This document shows positions 18,220-26,667 of a DNA stretch of 64,000 nt, one piece after another. The DNA lies in NCBI GenBank assembly GCA_040500365.1, contig CP148031.1, forward strand, positions 1,116,001 through 1,180,000, given 5' to 3'. Under the pieces are notes generated by a model. That model searched no databases and had not been told where the DNA came from. It was given only the letters and a program-made list of their open reading frames with translations. Origin of the DNA: Dehalobacter alkaniphilus (GTDB lineage: Bacteria > Bacillota > Desulfitobacteriia > Desulfitobacteriales > Syntrophobotulaceae). Numbering within the stretch: position 1 is the stretch's first letter; each line of letters opens with the position of its first letter. The position numbers were made by a program, and so were the translations under genes.

Positions 18220-20477
18220 AGAAAAAGGAAAAGCTCATATTAAGCGCCGTAATATTCGGTTTCGGCACGTTATTCAATCTGTTTTTTACCGCCGCTCTGC
18301 ATGGCTTGCTGTCGCGCCGGTACGCAACGCTCACTCTGATTTCCTTATGGGACTGTATCGCAGGGCTTTTCACCCAGCGCCAGCAGTCCCTTTTGTTTTT
18401 GTCCTTTGAGGGATTTATCTGCTTATGCGGTGTACTCTTTTGGGTACAGAACAATCGACCCTATCAGAGTGAACTTGTGCGGGTAGCCGAAGATATTTAC
18501 ACGCCTGCCCCCGTGGGGCAGTATCAGCACGGATCGGCGCGTTGGTTGCGGGATAGCGAAAAAAGCAAGGTTTTCGGCACACAGGTAATCAGCCCGCAAA
18601 ATGAACTTATCCGGGAGCTTTTGGACACCGGATATTCGGATCTGCCGTTCATGCAGGAGAAAAAAGAAGTACAAGAGGACACCGGGCAAAGTGCGGCGGT
18701 ACAGGACGAAACCGCAGAACTGCCGCCCATTGCCATAGAAAAAGAAAAAAAGGAGGGTTTTGTTCAGGATGAAGATTTTGAAACGGTAGAGTATGACCTT
18801 GGAGCTGCCGGGATTACCAAACCACCGCAGGAACCACCGGATTCCGCTTCGAAGGAGCAGGAGCCGGAGGAAGAAAAAGCCGACCCCTACCAGTTATTTT
18901 CCGAGGGCGGGATTGTGGTGGGAACAGACAAAATAGGTGGGATCGGTGACGGAAAGCCATCCGAAAAGCTCTATTACATTTCGGAGGATACCCATACCCT
19001 GACCATCGGCGCCACACGCTCCGGCAAGACCCGGTGTTTGGTAATCCAGTCCATCTGTCTGCTGGGGCTTTCCGGAGAGAGCCTTGTCATCAGCGATCCA
19101 AAAGCGGAGCTGTTCCACTATACCTCGGAATTTCTAAAAAAGCTGGGCTATGAGGTCATCTGTCTGGACTTCAAAAACCCCGAAAAAAGCACTCGTTATA
19201 ACCTGCTCCAGCCGGTCATTGACGCGGTAAACGCCGGTAACATGGAACGGGCGGAAATGTATGCGTGGGACATTACCAATATCCTTGTCGGTGATGATGT
19301 ATCCAACGAAAAGATTTGGGAAAACGGTGAGAAATCCACCATAGCGGCGGCAATTCTTTGCGTAGTGGTAGACAACAAAAAGCGGCCGGAGTATCAGAAC
19401 CTGACCAATGTGTATTGGTTTATTGCGGAAATGAGCAAGTCCGTGGGTGGCAAAACGCCCATGAGCGAGTACATGAAGAAACTGCCAAGCTCCCATCCGG
19501 CGCGGGCGCTCATGTCCATAGCGGAGGTTGCTCCCAGCCGTACCAAGGGCAGCTTTGACACCTCTGCACTGACCACCTTGCGGCTGTTCACCAGCCGGTC
19601 CGTCTACTCCGTCACCCATAAAAGCGACTACAACATATCTGAAATCGGGCGGAAGAAACAGGCATTGTTCATGATTCTGCCGGACGAAAAGACCACCTAT
19701 TATCCTATCGCCAGTCTAATGGTGTCCCAGCTTTATGAGCTTTTGGTGCGCCAGTCCGACCAGCGTGGAGGCAGGCTGGAGCGCCGGGTCAACTTTGTGC
19801 TTGATGAGTTCGGAAACTTTACCAAGCTTACCGATTTTACCAACAAACTGACCGTGGCAGGCGGACGTGGGATGCGATTCAATCTATTCCTGCAATCCTT
19901 TGAACAGCTCACCCAAAAGTACGACAAGGAAACGGCAGCTATTGTCAAATCCAACTGCCAGACATGGATTTATCTGCAAGCGGACGATAAGGAAACCTTG
20001 CAGGAGGTCTGCGACAAGCTGGGAAAATACACCACCAGTGCCTATCAGCTATCCAGTCAGCACGGGCGATATGTGAATCCCTCCAGTTCCCACAGTATCA
20101 GCCTTGTGGCAAGGGAGCTTCTGACCACAGACGAAATCCGCAGGATACAGCGTCCGTCGCAGATCGTCATCAGCCGTTCCCATCCGGCCATGATGAACGC
20201 TCCCGACTTATCACAGTGGTACTTTAACAAGATGTGCGGACTGGGCGGCAAAGAGCATAACCGAAAGGTCCGTGAGGTCAGAGAAGCGGCACGTCCGGTA
20301 CTCTCCGAGATGAAGGGGGAAATCCCTTTGTGGAATATTTGGGTGTACTATGCCAAGGATTTGCAGCTGAAAGAGGCCCAGCAGAAATCACAGGCTTTTG
20401 CTTCGCAGATGGGCGCAATTTTTTCAGAAAAAGGCTTTCGGAAAGGAGGATCGAACAAGAGTGAAGATGACGATTAA
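18216..20477 (+). CDS. VirD4/TraG-type coupling ATPase
   Basis: 753 residues. Two N-terminal membrane helices (residues ~5-28 and ~50-75), an acidic E/P-rich linker, then the ATPase: Walker A GATRSGKTR near residue 265 and Walker B FVLDEFGNF near 525, with FILQ-type helices after it. It couples the relaxosome to the type IV secretion channel (family knowledge). ATG at 18216 overlaps the previous stop (ATGA) and has GAGGAG at good spacing. Its end overlaps the next gene by 17 bases. Confidence 0.95.
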   Translation: MKKKEKLILSAVIFGFGTLFNLFFTAALHGLLSRRYATLTLISLWDCIAGLFTQRQQSLLFLSFEGFICLCGVLFWVQNNRPYQSELVRVAEDIYTPAPVGQYQHGSARWLRDSEKSKVFGTQVISPQNELIRELLDTGYSDLPFMQEKKEVQEDTGQSAAVQDETAELPPIAIEKEKKEGFVQDEDFETVEYDLGAAGITKPPQEPPDSASKEQEPEEEKADPYQLFSEGGIVVGTDKIGGIGDGKPSEKLYYISEDTHTLTIGATRSGKTRCLVIQSICLLGLSGESLVISDPKAELFHYTSEFLKKLGYEVICLDFKNPEKSTRYNLLQPVIDAVNAGNMERAEMYAWDITNILVGDDVSNEKIWENGEKSTIAAAILCVVVDNKKRPEYQNLTNVYWFIAEMSKSVGGKTPMSEYMKKLPSSHPARALMSIAEVAPSRTKGSFDTSALTTLRLFTSRSVYSVTHKSDYNISEIGRKKQALFMILPDEKTTYYPIASLMVSQLYELLVRQSDQRGGRLERRVNFVLDEFGNFTKLTDFTNKLTVAGGRGMRFNLFLQSFEQLTQKYDKETAAIVKSNCQTWIYLQADDKETLQEVCDKLGKYTTSAYQLSSQHGRYVNPSSSHSISLVARELLTTDEIRRIQRPSQIVISRSHPAMMNAPDLSQWYFNKMCGLGGKEHNRKVREVREAARPVLSEMKGEIPLWNIWVYYAKDLQLKEAQQKSQAFASQMGAIFSEKGFRKGGSNKSEDDD

Positions 20478-20826
20478 ACGCTTGGGAAAAACAATTAAGG
20501 CTAAGACCAAAGCGGTGGGCGCAGGATTGCTCACCGCTATTCTTATGCTCCAAAACAGCACGGTTGCCTACGCCGCTGGTGGTATCAACAATAGCCAGAT
20601 TGCCAAAGGCACGGAAAAGCTCATTCAGGATGCCACCACCTGGCTCATGGTGCTGGCTCCTGTTGTTGCGGGGCTGCTCATTATCTATTTCTGTATTCGC
20701 AGAAGTGCGGCTGATGAAATGGATCAGAAAAAGTGGAACAACCGTATTGTGGTTGCCATTGTGTCCTGCATCGGTGCGGTGCTGGGCAGCGCTACCCTTA
20801 ACATCATTATCGGCTACTACCAGTAA
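20461..20826 (+). CDS. Maff2-family membrane protein (VirB2/pilin-like)
   Basis: 121 residues from GTG at 20461, with AGGAGG upstream inside the VirD4 gene. There is a signal peptide (basic start, hydrophobic core, VAYAAGG cleavage region) and two more membrane helices (~62-80 and ~95-115) separated by a basic loop. The layout is that of TrbC/VirB2 pilin-like proteins and matches the Maff2 family found beside VirD4 in Clostridia. A structural subunit of the mating channel is inferred. Confidence 0.85.
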   Translation: MKMTIKRLGKTIKAKTKAVGAGLLTAILMLQNSTVAYAAGGINNSQIAKGTEKLIQDATTWLMVLAPVVAGLLIIYFCIRRSAADEMDQKKWNNRIVVAIVSCIGAVLGSATLNIIIGYYQ

Positions 20827-20847
20827 GCCGGAAAACCTTGTATGAAG

Positions 20848-20872
20848 CCGTAGGAAAACCCTGCGGTTTTTC
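20848..20872 (+). terminator. Intrinsic terminator after maff2
   Basis: CCGTAGG (20848-20854) pairs with CCTGCGG (20860-20866, one G-T pair), followed by TTTTT. The next gene in the same direction starts 44 bases later. Confidence 0.7.
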
Positions 20873-20915
20873 TGTTGCAATCAAAAATTCATGATTAAAA
20901 AGGAGAACAATCACT

Positions 20916-21200
20916 ATGAAAAATTTTATGAGCAAAATCGTTTTCAAGGTACAGATCACGGTGGGCAAGGCAAAGGAAATGGCCTTTCGCGGCTATCTAA
21001 AGCTCCAGCAGATGAAAGCAAACACCGGCAGGGTCCTCTGCCAGCAGTCCGGCGAGGGCTTCGTCGATACAGCCCTGAAAATATTGATTTCTGTTGTCGT
21101 GGGTGCTCTGTTGCTTGCCGGTCTTTACATGCTCTTTAATGATACTATTCTGCCGACCCTGACCGAGCGTATCAAGAGTCTGTTCAATTATAAGGGCTAA
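20916..21200 (+). CDS. DUF6133-type small membrane protein
   Basis: 94 residues; AAAAAGGAGAA precedes the ATG. An amphipathic basic N-terminal half (FMSKIVFKVQITVGKAKEMA) is followed by one membrane helix (~52-75, ILISVVVGALLLAGLYMLF) and a short basic tail. I know such proteins next to Maff2 as DUF6133. Probably an inner membrane component of the transfer channel. Confidence 0.75.
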   Translation: MKNFMSKIVFKVQITVGKAKEMAFRGYLKLQQMKANTGRVLCQQSGEGFVDTALKILISVVVGALLLAGLYMLFNDTILPTLTERIKSLFNYKG

Positions 21201-21213
21201 AGGAGGAACCAAC

Positions 21214-21489
21214 ATGAAAGTAACAGCAAAAATCGTTGATAACCTGACCGATAAGGGCAGACTCAAGGCCATTTCCACCGTTTGCCTGAATGGTGAGTTT
21301 CTGATTACCGGAGTCCGCATCGTGGACTGTGAAAAAGGACTTGGCGTGTTTATGCCCAGCCGCAAGAACAAGAATGAGGAATACCGGGACATCTGCTTTC
21401 CGATTACCCCGGAGCTTCACAAGACCATTAAGGAAGTGGTGCTGGAAGCCTATCAAAATCAACCGGCAGAAGCGGATGAGGCAGAATAA
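21214..21489 (+). CDS. SpoVG-family RNA/DNA-binding regulator
   Basis: 91 residues. The sequence runs like SpoVG: MKVTAKIVDNLTDKGRLKAI, then GEFLITGVRIVDCEKGLGVF and MPSRKNK..EYRDICFPI. SpoVG proteins are small nucleic-acid-binding regulators (family knowledge); copies are frequent on clostridial conjugative elements. It sits between two membrane-channel genes, so it may control expression of the downstream channel genes, for example through the hairpin that follows it (inference). Confidence 0.85.
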   Translation: MKVTAKIVDNLTDKGRLKAISTVCLNGEFLITGVRIVDCEKGLGVFMPSRKNKNEEYRDICFPITPELHKTIKEVVLEAYQNQPAEADEAE

Positions 21490-21505
21490 GCGGTACACAG
21501 TTCAC

Positions 21506-21529
21506 GCCCTGCGGGATCTCCCGCAGGGC
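21506..21529 (+). promoter_or_regulatory. Perfect 11-bp hairpin abutting a Shine-Dalgarno sequence
   Basis: GCCCTGCGGGA (21506-21516) pairs with TCCCGCAGGGC (21519-21529). AAGGAGGTG follows at once, without a T-tract. This is not a classical terminator; it looks like an mRNA stability or translation-control element for the VirB6-like gene. Confidence 0.7.
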
Positions 21530-21546
21530 AAGGAGGTGAAAATCAA

Positions 21547-22389
21547 ATGGAAATAATCCTTGTACTGCTGATCGTGGCAATTCTGAACGGTGCGGTGGCC
21601 TTTATAGATGAAATGCTTTCCGACCTCGTTCCTATGACCTTAAACGCAGACCAGTATATGATAGCAGCAGGTGGAGGCAGCATGGTATCCGTTTTGTTTG
21701 ATATTCTGCTGGGCTTTGGTGTATCGCTCATCATTCTCAAATTCTTAAAAAAGGGGTTTGAGTGCTATGTCATGTGGACGGACGGCGACCCGGATGTAGA
21801 GCCGACCCAGCTTGTTATTCGCTTTATTCAGGCTGTCGCAGTGGCGGTCTGCTTCCCGGTCATGTATGGATGGCTTGCGGAAATCACCCAAAGCCTGACT
21901 GATGAGCTGCTGTCCGCTATCGGTGCTGCTACCAATTACGACTGGCAGGCGTGGGTAAATGGGATCAGTTCCCTTGGGCTGGTGACAGCCATATTCGGCC
22001 TAATTTTCGTAGTTTGCTACTTTGTACTGTACTTCCAGTTTTTGATGCGCGGTCTTGAAATCATGATTTTGCGTATTGGCCTGCCCCTTGCCTGCGTAGG
22101 ATTGCTGGATAATGACAAGGGTGTATTCAAGACTTATATCAATAAGTTTTTCCAGTCCACCCTTGCCGTGGTGGTGCAGATATGCTTGTGCAAGCTGGGG
22201 GTCGGTATGATGATGAATGTGGGCGTAAACATGAACATCTTTTGGGGAATCGCCTGTATTGTCCTTGCCATTAAAACACCGCGCTTTTTAAGTGAATTTA
22301 TGGTTCCCACAGGCGGCGGTGCAGGTGTGATCAACAACGTGTACCATTCTGTCCGGCTGGTTGGTATGGCAAAGGGCATGATCAAGTAA
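21547..22389 (+). CDS. VirB6/TrbL-like channel protein
   Basis: 280 residues with 6-7 membrane helices: N-terminal IILVLLIVAILNGAVAFID, then VLFDILLGFGVSLIILKFL, and a cluster in the second half. Between helices lie soluble loops (YVMWTDGDPDVEPT, AATNYDWQAW). The layout is that of VirB6/TrbL proteins, which form part of the inner membrane complex of type IV secretion systems. The ribosome binding site AGGAGGTG is strong. Confidence 0.85.
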   Translation: MEIILVLLIVAILNGAVAFIDEMLSDLVPMTLNADQYMIAAGGGSMVSVLFDILLGFGVSLIILKFLKKGFECYVMWTDGDPDVEPTQLVIRFIQAVAVAVCFPVMYGWLAEITQSLTDELLSAIGAATNYDWQAWVNGISSLGLVTAIFGLIFVVCYFVLYFQFLMRGLEIMILRIGLPLACVGLLDNDKGVFKTYINKFFQSTLAVVVQICLCKLGVGMMMNVGVNMNIFWGIACIVLAIKTPRFLSEFMVPTGGGAGVINNVYHSVRLVGMAKGMIK

Positions 22390-22405
22390 AGGCGGTGATG
22401 GCTAA

Positions 22406-22618
22406 ATGATAACCCTTGACGATATTTCCATGGCGATTATTTCCCTGATCCGCTTGGGTGCGGTGTTTCGTTTCGTTCACTGCATGATTCGCCTTCAAGG
22501 CGCCGAGGAAGAGCAGGCACGGTACAAAAAACGGGCGAAAAACACCGTGGTTTTCTATGTGATTGCCGAATGTATCTGGCAGATCAAAGAGATTATATTT
22601 TTTTACTACGGGGTGTAA
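22406..22618 (+). CDS. Small membrane protein of the transfer channel
   Basis: 70 residues. Two hydrophobic segments (ISMAIISLIRLGAVFRFVHC and VVFYVIAECIWQI) flank a charged loop. It follows VirB6-like after 16 bases. No family assigned; a VirB3-like or channel-accessory role is possible but not shown. Confidence 0.65.
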   Translation: MITLDDISMAIISLIRLGAVFRFVHCMIRLQGAEEEQARYKKRAKNTVVFYVIAECIWQIKEIIFFYYGV

Positions 22619-22667
22619 GATAATTGTTCGTAGAAACTCCACACGTTTCATGTGGAATTTTGTGGGA

Positions 22668-22706
22668 AGGTGCTGTATAATGTTACTTGAGTTATACAGC
22701 ACCTTT
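22668..22706 (+). terminator. Stem-loop ending the upstream transfer gene block
   Basis: AGGTGCTGTATAA (22668-22680) and TTATACAGCACCT (22692-22704) form a perfect 13-bp stem, followed by only TTC before the AbiH ribosome site. A smaller hairpin TCCACA/TGTGGA lies at 22638-22656. The pair marks the left edge of the inserted AbiH/HNH cargo. Confidence 0.7.
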
Positions 22707-22739
22707 CAAAAATACCGATGACAACGGAGGAACTTATAT

Positions 22740-23669
22740 ATGGGCAACCTGTTTATTATAGGAAATGGATTTGATTTATCGCATAAATTAAAGACTTCTT
22801 ATGAAGACTTTCATTCTTATCTTAGGAAAACATACCCCAATGCTCAACCTACCGACTGTGTTCCAGAATATCTGACGGACAATCACGGAAATGAAGTCCC
22901 AAATGATGAAGATGAAGTAATAGGATTTATAGAGCAACTATTATGCGATGTTGATGGGGATAAATGGAGCAATCTCGAAGCATCTATCGGAAAAGTTGAT
23001 TTTGAAAACTATCTGATGGATTATGAACATGACGATGACGATGATAATGAGGAGTGGCATGAAACGTATTTTAACGAGAACAATGCTATTGCATTGGTAA
23101 ATCCAATTTTAGAAATACCCTCATATTTTAATAAGTGGATTTCAGCACTTGATGTTAAGAAGGCTATTGTTAAGAATGACTTTCTAAAGCTGATAGATAA
23201 GGATTCGGATTTGTTTTTATCGTTCAATTACACACCAACATTAGAAGATGTATACAAAATAAAAAATGTCTGCCACATACATGGTGTTCAGGGTGGAAAT
23301 TTGTTATTTGGTCATGGTGAGGATTACGATTATTTTTCTGATGATAATTATGGAATGAGGCCAGGTACGGAGGATAGTTTTCAAAATATTCATGACAAAT
23401 TGAGGAAAGATACTAAATCGGCATTAGCACAACATAGAACCTTCTTTCAAAGCCTAAACCCCTCGGTAAACAAAATATACTCGTTTGGCTTTTCCTTTTC
23501 AGATGTAGATGAAGTCTACATAAGGGAAATTTGTTCAAGGTTAGATACAAGTAAAGTCACATGGCTCCTTAACGGATTTGATAGTGAGTCTACAAGGAGC
23601 GACTACCAAAACATAATTAAAAAGTGCGGATTTAACGGCAGTTTTGCCGTCTACAATGTTATGAACTAA
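22740..23669 (+). CDS. AbiH-family abortive infection protein
   Basis: 309 residues. The N-terminus NLFIIGNGFDLSHKLKTSYEDF is the hallmark of the AbiH family, and the C-terminal half has SLNPSVNKIYSFGFSFSDVDEVY as in relatives. AbiH proteins abort phage infection in lactococci (family knowledge); mechanism is not settled. Very acidic in the middle (DDDDDNEE). The gene and the next one are clearly AT-richer than the flanking transfer genes and are bracketed by terminators, so they were probably acquired as a cargo islet. Confidence 0.9.
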   Translation: MGNLFIIGNGFDLSHKLKTSYEDFHSYLRKTYPNAQPTDCVPEYLTDNHGNEVPNDEDEVIGFIEQLLCDVDGDKWSNLEASIGKVDFENYLMDYEHDDDDDNEEWHETYFNENNAIALVNPILEIPSYFNKWISALDVKKAIVKNDFLKLIDKDSDLFLSFNYTPTLEDVYKIKNVCHIHGVQGGNLLFGHGEDYDYFSDDNYGMRPGTEDSFQNIHDKLRKDTKSALAQHRTFFQSLNPSVNKIYSFGFSFSDVDEVYIREICSRLDTSKVTWLLNGFDSESTRSDYQNIIKKCGFNGSFAVYNVMN

Positions 23670-23735
23670 TTTGCATATTATTTCGTAGTGTAGTGGTAGT
23701 CAGTGTCCATATATTTGGCGTAAGGGGGGAGAATA

Positions 23736-24665
23736 ATGATCTGTGCTTATTGTGGGTATGAAGCGAAAGGAACAAAGGAGCATATTATTTCTTGTGCCAT
23801 ATTGGATCTTTTCCCAGAATGCTTTGCAACAATAGACAGCATTAGGAACAAAGTTCACTTGGGAGATCCAATGGTAAAAGATGTGTGTGCAAATTGCAAC
23901 AATAATCGGATTTCTTATATTGATTCGTATGCAAAGAAAATAATATCTCATTACTTTATTCAGAAATACGAGAAAGATGATGAGTTGGAGTTTGCTTATG
24001 ATTATACTTTGATTCAAAAAATGCTCTTGAAATATGCGTTTAATGACTTGCGCTCACTCAGGGATGATACATCTTTCTTTACCCAAAGTGTATTAGGCTT
24101 TTTGATGAACGAGAGTATAATTGAACCTTTACGAAATGTAACAATATTAGCTGGACTTGCTGTTAATACTTCTCCTGCACATGACTATATGTTTGGGAAT
24201 ATTAAAATAAGGTGGAGCAAAAATCCTGCTTTGCTTTCAAATAGTATTATTGAACACATAAATTATGAGACAGGAGAAATTCGCCACAGAAGTGAAAATC
24301 CGCGCCAAGAATTTAGGAAAATGAATTTTTCTTATGTATTTAGATTTAATAGCGTGCAATTTTTATTATTTTGCTGGGATGATGATATTTCTGATGATGA
24401 TTTGAGAACAAATAATGTGGTTTTGCAGTACCAATATCCATATACCATCTTGAATGCACAAGGACATCATACCCTATCAAGGTGTACAAGTGAGGCAACG
24501 TATCACCATGAAATGCTAATTGATGTAAACTGGGGACAAGGGATTTTTGATGATATTACTTGGATGCGTGGCACTTATTCTGATAAGAGTCAACAGTATC
24601 TTAAAGAAACAGAAACACTTTGGAAAAAGGAAGAGGAAGAACTATCTAAAAGATTCCCAAGATAA
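23736..24665 (+). CDS. HNH-type zinc-binding nuclease-like protein
   Basis: 309 residues. N-terminal CAYCGYEAKGTKEHIIS and VCANCNNNRISYID give a C-x2-C/H/C-x2-C arrangement typical of HNH nucleases. The remaining ~240 residues are without known motif. The ATG has GGGGGAG upstream. It follows AbiH in the same orientation after 66 bases and shares its AT-rich composition. A defence effector is likely; whether it acts with AbiH or alone is unknown. Confidence 0.7.
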   Translation: MICAYCGYEAKGTKEHIISCAILDLFPECFATIDSIRNKVHLGDPMVKDVCANCNNNRISYIDSYAKKIISHYFIQKYEKDDELEFAYDYTLIQKMLLKYAFNDLRSLRDDTSFFTQSVLGFLMNESIIEPLRNVTILAGLAVNTSPAHDYMFGNIKIRWSKNPALLSNSIIEHINYETGEIRHRSENPRQEFRKMNFSYVFRFNSVQFLLFCWDDDISDDDLRTNNVVLQYQYPYTILNAQGHHTLSRCTSEATYHHEMLIDVNWGQGIFDDITWMRGTYSDKSQQYLKETETLWKKEEEELSKRFPR

Positions 24666-24732
24666 ATTCATGATGGGTAATATCTCGACACCCATTTTAT
24701 CCCCAATAGAATTTGAATAATCCTTTGCAAGA

Positions 24733-24774
24733 AAGCACTCTGCGACCAAATAATGGTCACAAGGGTGCTTTTTC
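24733..24774 (+). terminator. Intrinsic terminator at the right edge of the AbiH/HNH islet
   Basis: AAGCAC (24733-24738) pairs with GTGCTT (24765-24770), GACCA with TGGTC inside, followed by TTTTTC. Confidence 0.75.
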
Positions 24775-24814
24775 ATATATATACCCAAAACTTAAAAGAA
24801 AGGAGACTTCTGAT

Positions 24815-25138
24815 GTGACAAACGAAATTAATCTGTACATTCCCACCGGGGTAAAGGTCGAAAATGAACTGTTTAACGGTTTCGGCAAACGGGAGCTTAT
24901 GCAAAGCGTCATCGGGTCCCTGTTTGGCGGTGCGGTGGCTGCTCTTTTATGGCTGATCGCCGGAAATGTGGCGCTGACTGTTGTAGCAGTCCTGTCGGGC
25001 ATTTTCGGGTCCGTGATAATGTGTACGAAAGACCAGAACAATCAAAGTGTGGTAGACCAAATCCGGGATATGATACGGTTTTGGCGCAGCCAGCAGATTT
25101 ACCCCTACCGTATGCAGGATGAATGGGGTATGAAGTAA
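24815..25138 (+). CDS. PrgI-family membrane protein (VirB3-like)
   Basis: 107 residues from GTG at 24815, with AAAGGAGA upstream; the ATG at 24813 gives ATG TGA and cannot be used. N-terminal INLYIPTGVKVENELFNGFG, then two membrane helices (~35-53, ~58-75), then RDMIRFWRSQQIYPYR. This is the PrgI family, found before VirB4 in Gram-positive type IV systems and thought to be VirB3-like (family knowledge). Here VirB4 is 14 kb further on, with the Tad genes inserted between. Confidence 0.9.
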   Translation: MTNEINLYIPTGVKVENELFNGFGKRELMQSVIGSLFGGAVAALLWLIAGNVALTVVAVLSGIFGSVIMCTKDQNNQSVVDQIRDMIRFWRSQQIYPYRMQDEWGMK

Positions 25139-25152
25139 AGGAGGACTTTAGC

Positions 25153-26667
25153 TTGACATTTCTTGATCTTTTCGCAGGAATCGGAGGATTCCGCAGAGGT
25201 CTCGAAAGAAGCGGACATACCTGTATCGGGCATGTCGAAATTGATAAATACGCAAATAAGAGCTATATGGCAATGTATGAGCTTGCATCATGCCCTTACC
25301 GGGAGGTTGCAGGCTCTAATTTTTTTATGATGTGTAAACCGGAGGTGAGAAAAAACTGTGACGGAAAAAACTGCAAAGGCGAATGGTACGCCAAAGACAT
25401 TAAGCAAATCCGAGCAGGAGAAATTCCAAAGGCTGAAATCTGGACTTTCGGATTTCCTTGCACTGACATTTCCATTGCAGGACGCATGGAAGGTCTTAGA
25501 GGAAGCCGAAGCGGACTGTTTTTTACAGTCGTTGGCCTGCTCAAAGGCACGAATCCCGAAGATCGACCCCAGCAGCTTATCGTTGAGAACGTTAAGCATC
25601 TGCTGTCAAGCGAGCGTGGAGGGGCATTTACCACTGTTCTCACTGAATTATGGGAAGCTGGGTATGACTGTGAATGGCAGGCCGTCAATTCAAAGGATTT
25701 CTTCGTCCCCCAGCACCGGGAACGGGTGTACCTTGTTGGACATTTTGGAGGAATCCGTGGACGAAAAGTATTTCCTGTCGGCGGAACAAACAAGGCGCCT
25801 GTTAAGCAGCTTATCGGAGGAAGCCAAGGAAAACGAGTCTATGACATAAGCGGTGTTTCTGTTACTCTGACGGCAGAGGGCGGCGGATTTGCAGGACGTA
25901 CAGGACTTTATGCCGTGTCTGTCAACCGAAGGGAGGGAATCACCGGGGCAATCAGCCACGCCCACACCCTGACTGCCAGCGATACCCGTGGCTTAAACCG
26001 CAATCAGGATCAGAACGCCATACTTTCGGAGATTGAACCTTGTGCGGCATTCATTGATCTGACCGCAGAACCGAAGATTACGGAAAACGCCCGGTGTATC
26101 CGGGCAAGGCAATACTCAGGCATTGGCAACCACCGGGGGGAAACCTCCGGTATTTTTTTATGCCATGGGCACCCGGACTGTGTGATGGCAGTCATTACCC
26201 CTGAACGCATGAAAAAGCGGCAGAATGGCAGGCGGTTCAAAGAGCCGGGAGAACCCAGCTTTACGCTGACAACGCAGGATCAGCATGGTATTCTGCTGTG
26301 CTGCTGTGAAGGGTGGAAGGACGGCCTGCCTATTCGAGAAGCCAAAAAGAACGGCTGCACGATGGCATATCCCGGCGATGGAATCAATCTGGCCTATCCC
26401 AATAGCAAATTAAGCCGTGGGCGTGTTGGACGGCAGTGTTCCCAAACCCTGCTCACGGGCGGCAGTATGGGCGTTCTCTTGTGCTGCCGTATCCGCAGGC
26501 TGACACCGAGGGAGTGCTGGCGGCTTCAAGCGTTTGAGGATTTCCTGTTTGAACGTGCGAAAACAGCCGGAGTCAGCGACGCCCAGCTCTATCGTCAGGC
26601 AGGAAATGCTGTGACCGTCAATATTGTTTATGAAATCGGAGTGCGTCTGCCGGGAGGCAGCCTATGA
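25153..26667 (+). CDS. C5 cytosine DNA methyltransferase
   Basis: About 504 residues from TTG at 25153 (GGAGG eight bases upstream). Motif I FLDLFAGIGGFRRGLE, motif IV GFPCTDISIAG with the catalytic cysteine near residue 100, motif VI IVENVKHLL, motif VIII QHRERVYLVG, motif IX RRLTPRECWRLQAF and motif X QAGNAVTVNIVYEIG are all visible. A ~210-residue insertion between VIII and IX is the target recognition region. Orphan methylases on conjugative elements protect incoming DNA from host restriction. An out-of-frame gene is embedded at 25358-25849. Confidence 0.95.
   Translation: MTFLDLFAGIGGFRRGLERSGHTCIGHVEIDKYANKSYMAMYELASCPYREVAGSNFFMMCKPEVRKNCDGKNCKGEWYAKDIKQIRAGEIPKAEIWTFGFPCTDISIAGRMEGLRGSRSGLFFTVVGLLKGTNPEDRPQQLIVENVKHLLSSERGGAFTTVLTELWEAGYDCEWQAVNSKDFFVPQHRERVYLVGHFGGIRGRKVFPVGGTNKAPVKQLIGGSQGKRVYDISGVSVTLTAEGGGFAGRTGLYAVSVNRREGITGAISHAHTLTASDTRGLNRNQDQNAILSEIEPCAAFIDLTAEPKITENARCIRARQYSGIGNHRGETSGIFLCHGHPDCVMAVITPERMKKRQNGRRFKEPGEPSFTLTTQDQHGILLCCCEGWKDGLPIREAKKNGCTMAYPGDGINLAYPNSKLSRGRVGRQCSQTLLTGGSMGVLLCCRIRRLTPRECWRLQAFEDFLFERAKTAGVSDAQLYRQAGNAVTVNIVYEIGVRLPGGSL
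25358..25849 (+). CDS. Out-of-frame overlapping gene inside the C5 methyltransferase
   Basis: 163 residues in the +1 frame, fully inside the methyltransferase gene. GGAGGTGAG at ~25341-25349 precedes GTG at 25358 at usable spacing. The protein does not look like a random shadow: SLRTLSICCQASVEGHLPLF, KLGMTVNGRP and LLDILEESVDEKYFLSAEQ are a coherent pattern. From memory, phage and element proteins with L-x-ILE...V..KYYLS..A are encoded in the same overlapping relation to methyltransferase motifs. Function unknown; may be an accessory or anti-restriction protein. Conservation must decide. Confidence 0.5.
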   Translation: MTEKTAKANGTPKTLSKSEQEKFQRLKSGLSDFLALTFPLQDAWKVLEEAEADCFLQSLACSKARIPKIDPSSLSLRTLSICCQASVEGHLPLFSLNYGKLGMTVNGRPSIQRISSSPSTGNGCTLLDILEESVDEKYFLSAEQTRRLLSSLSEEAKENESMT

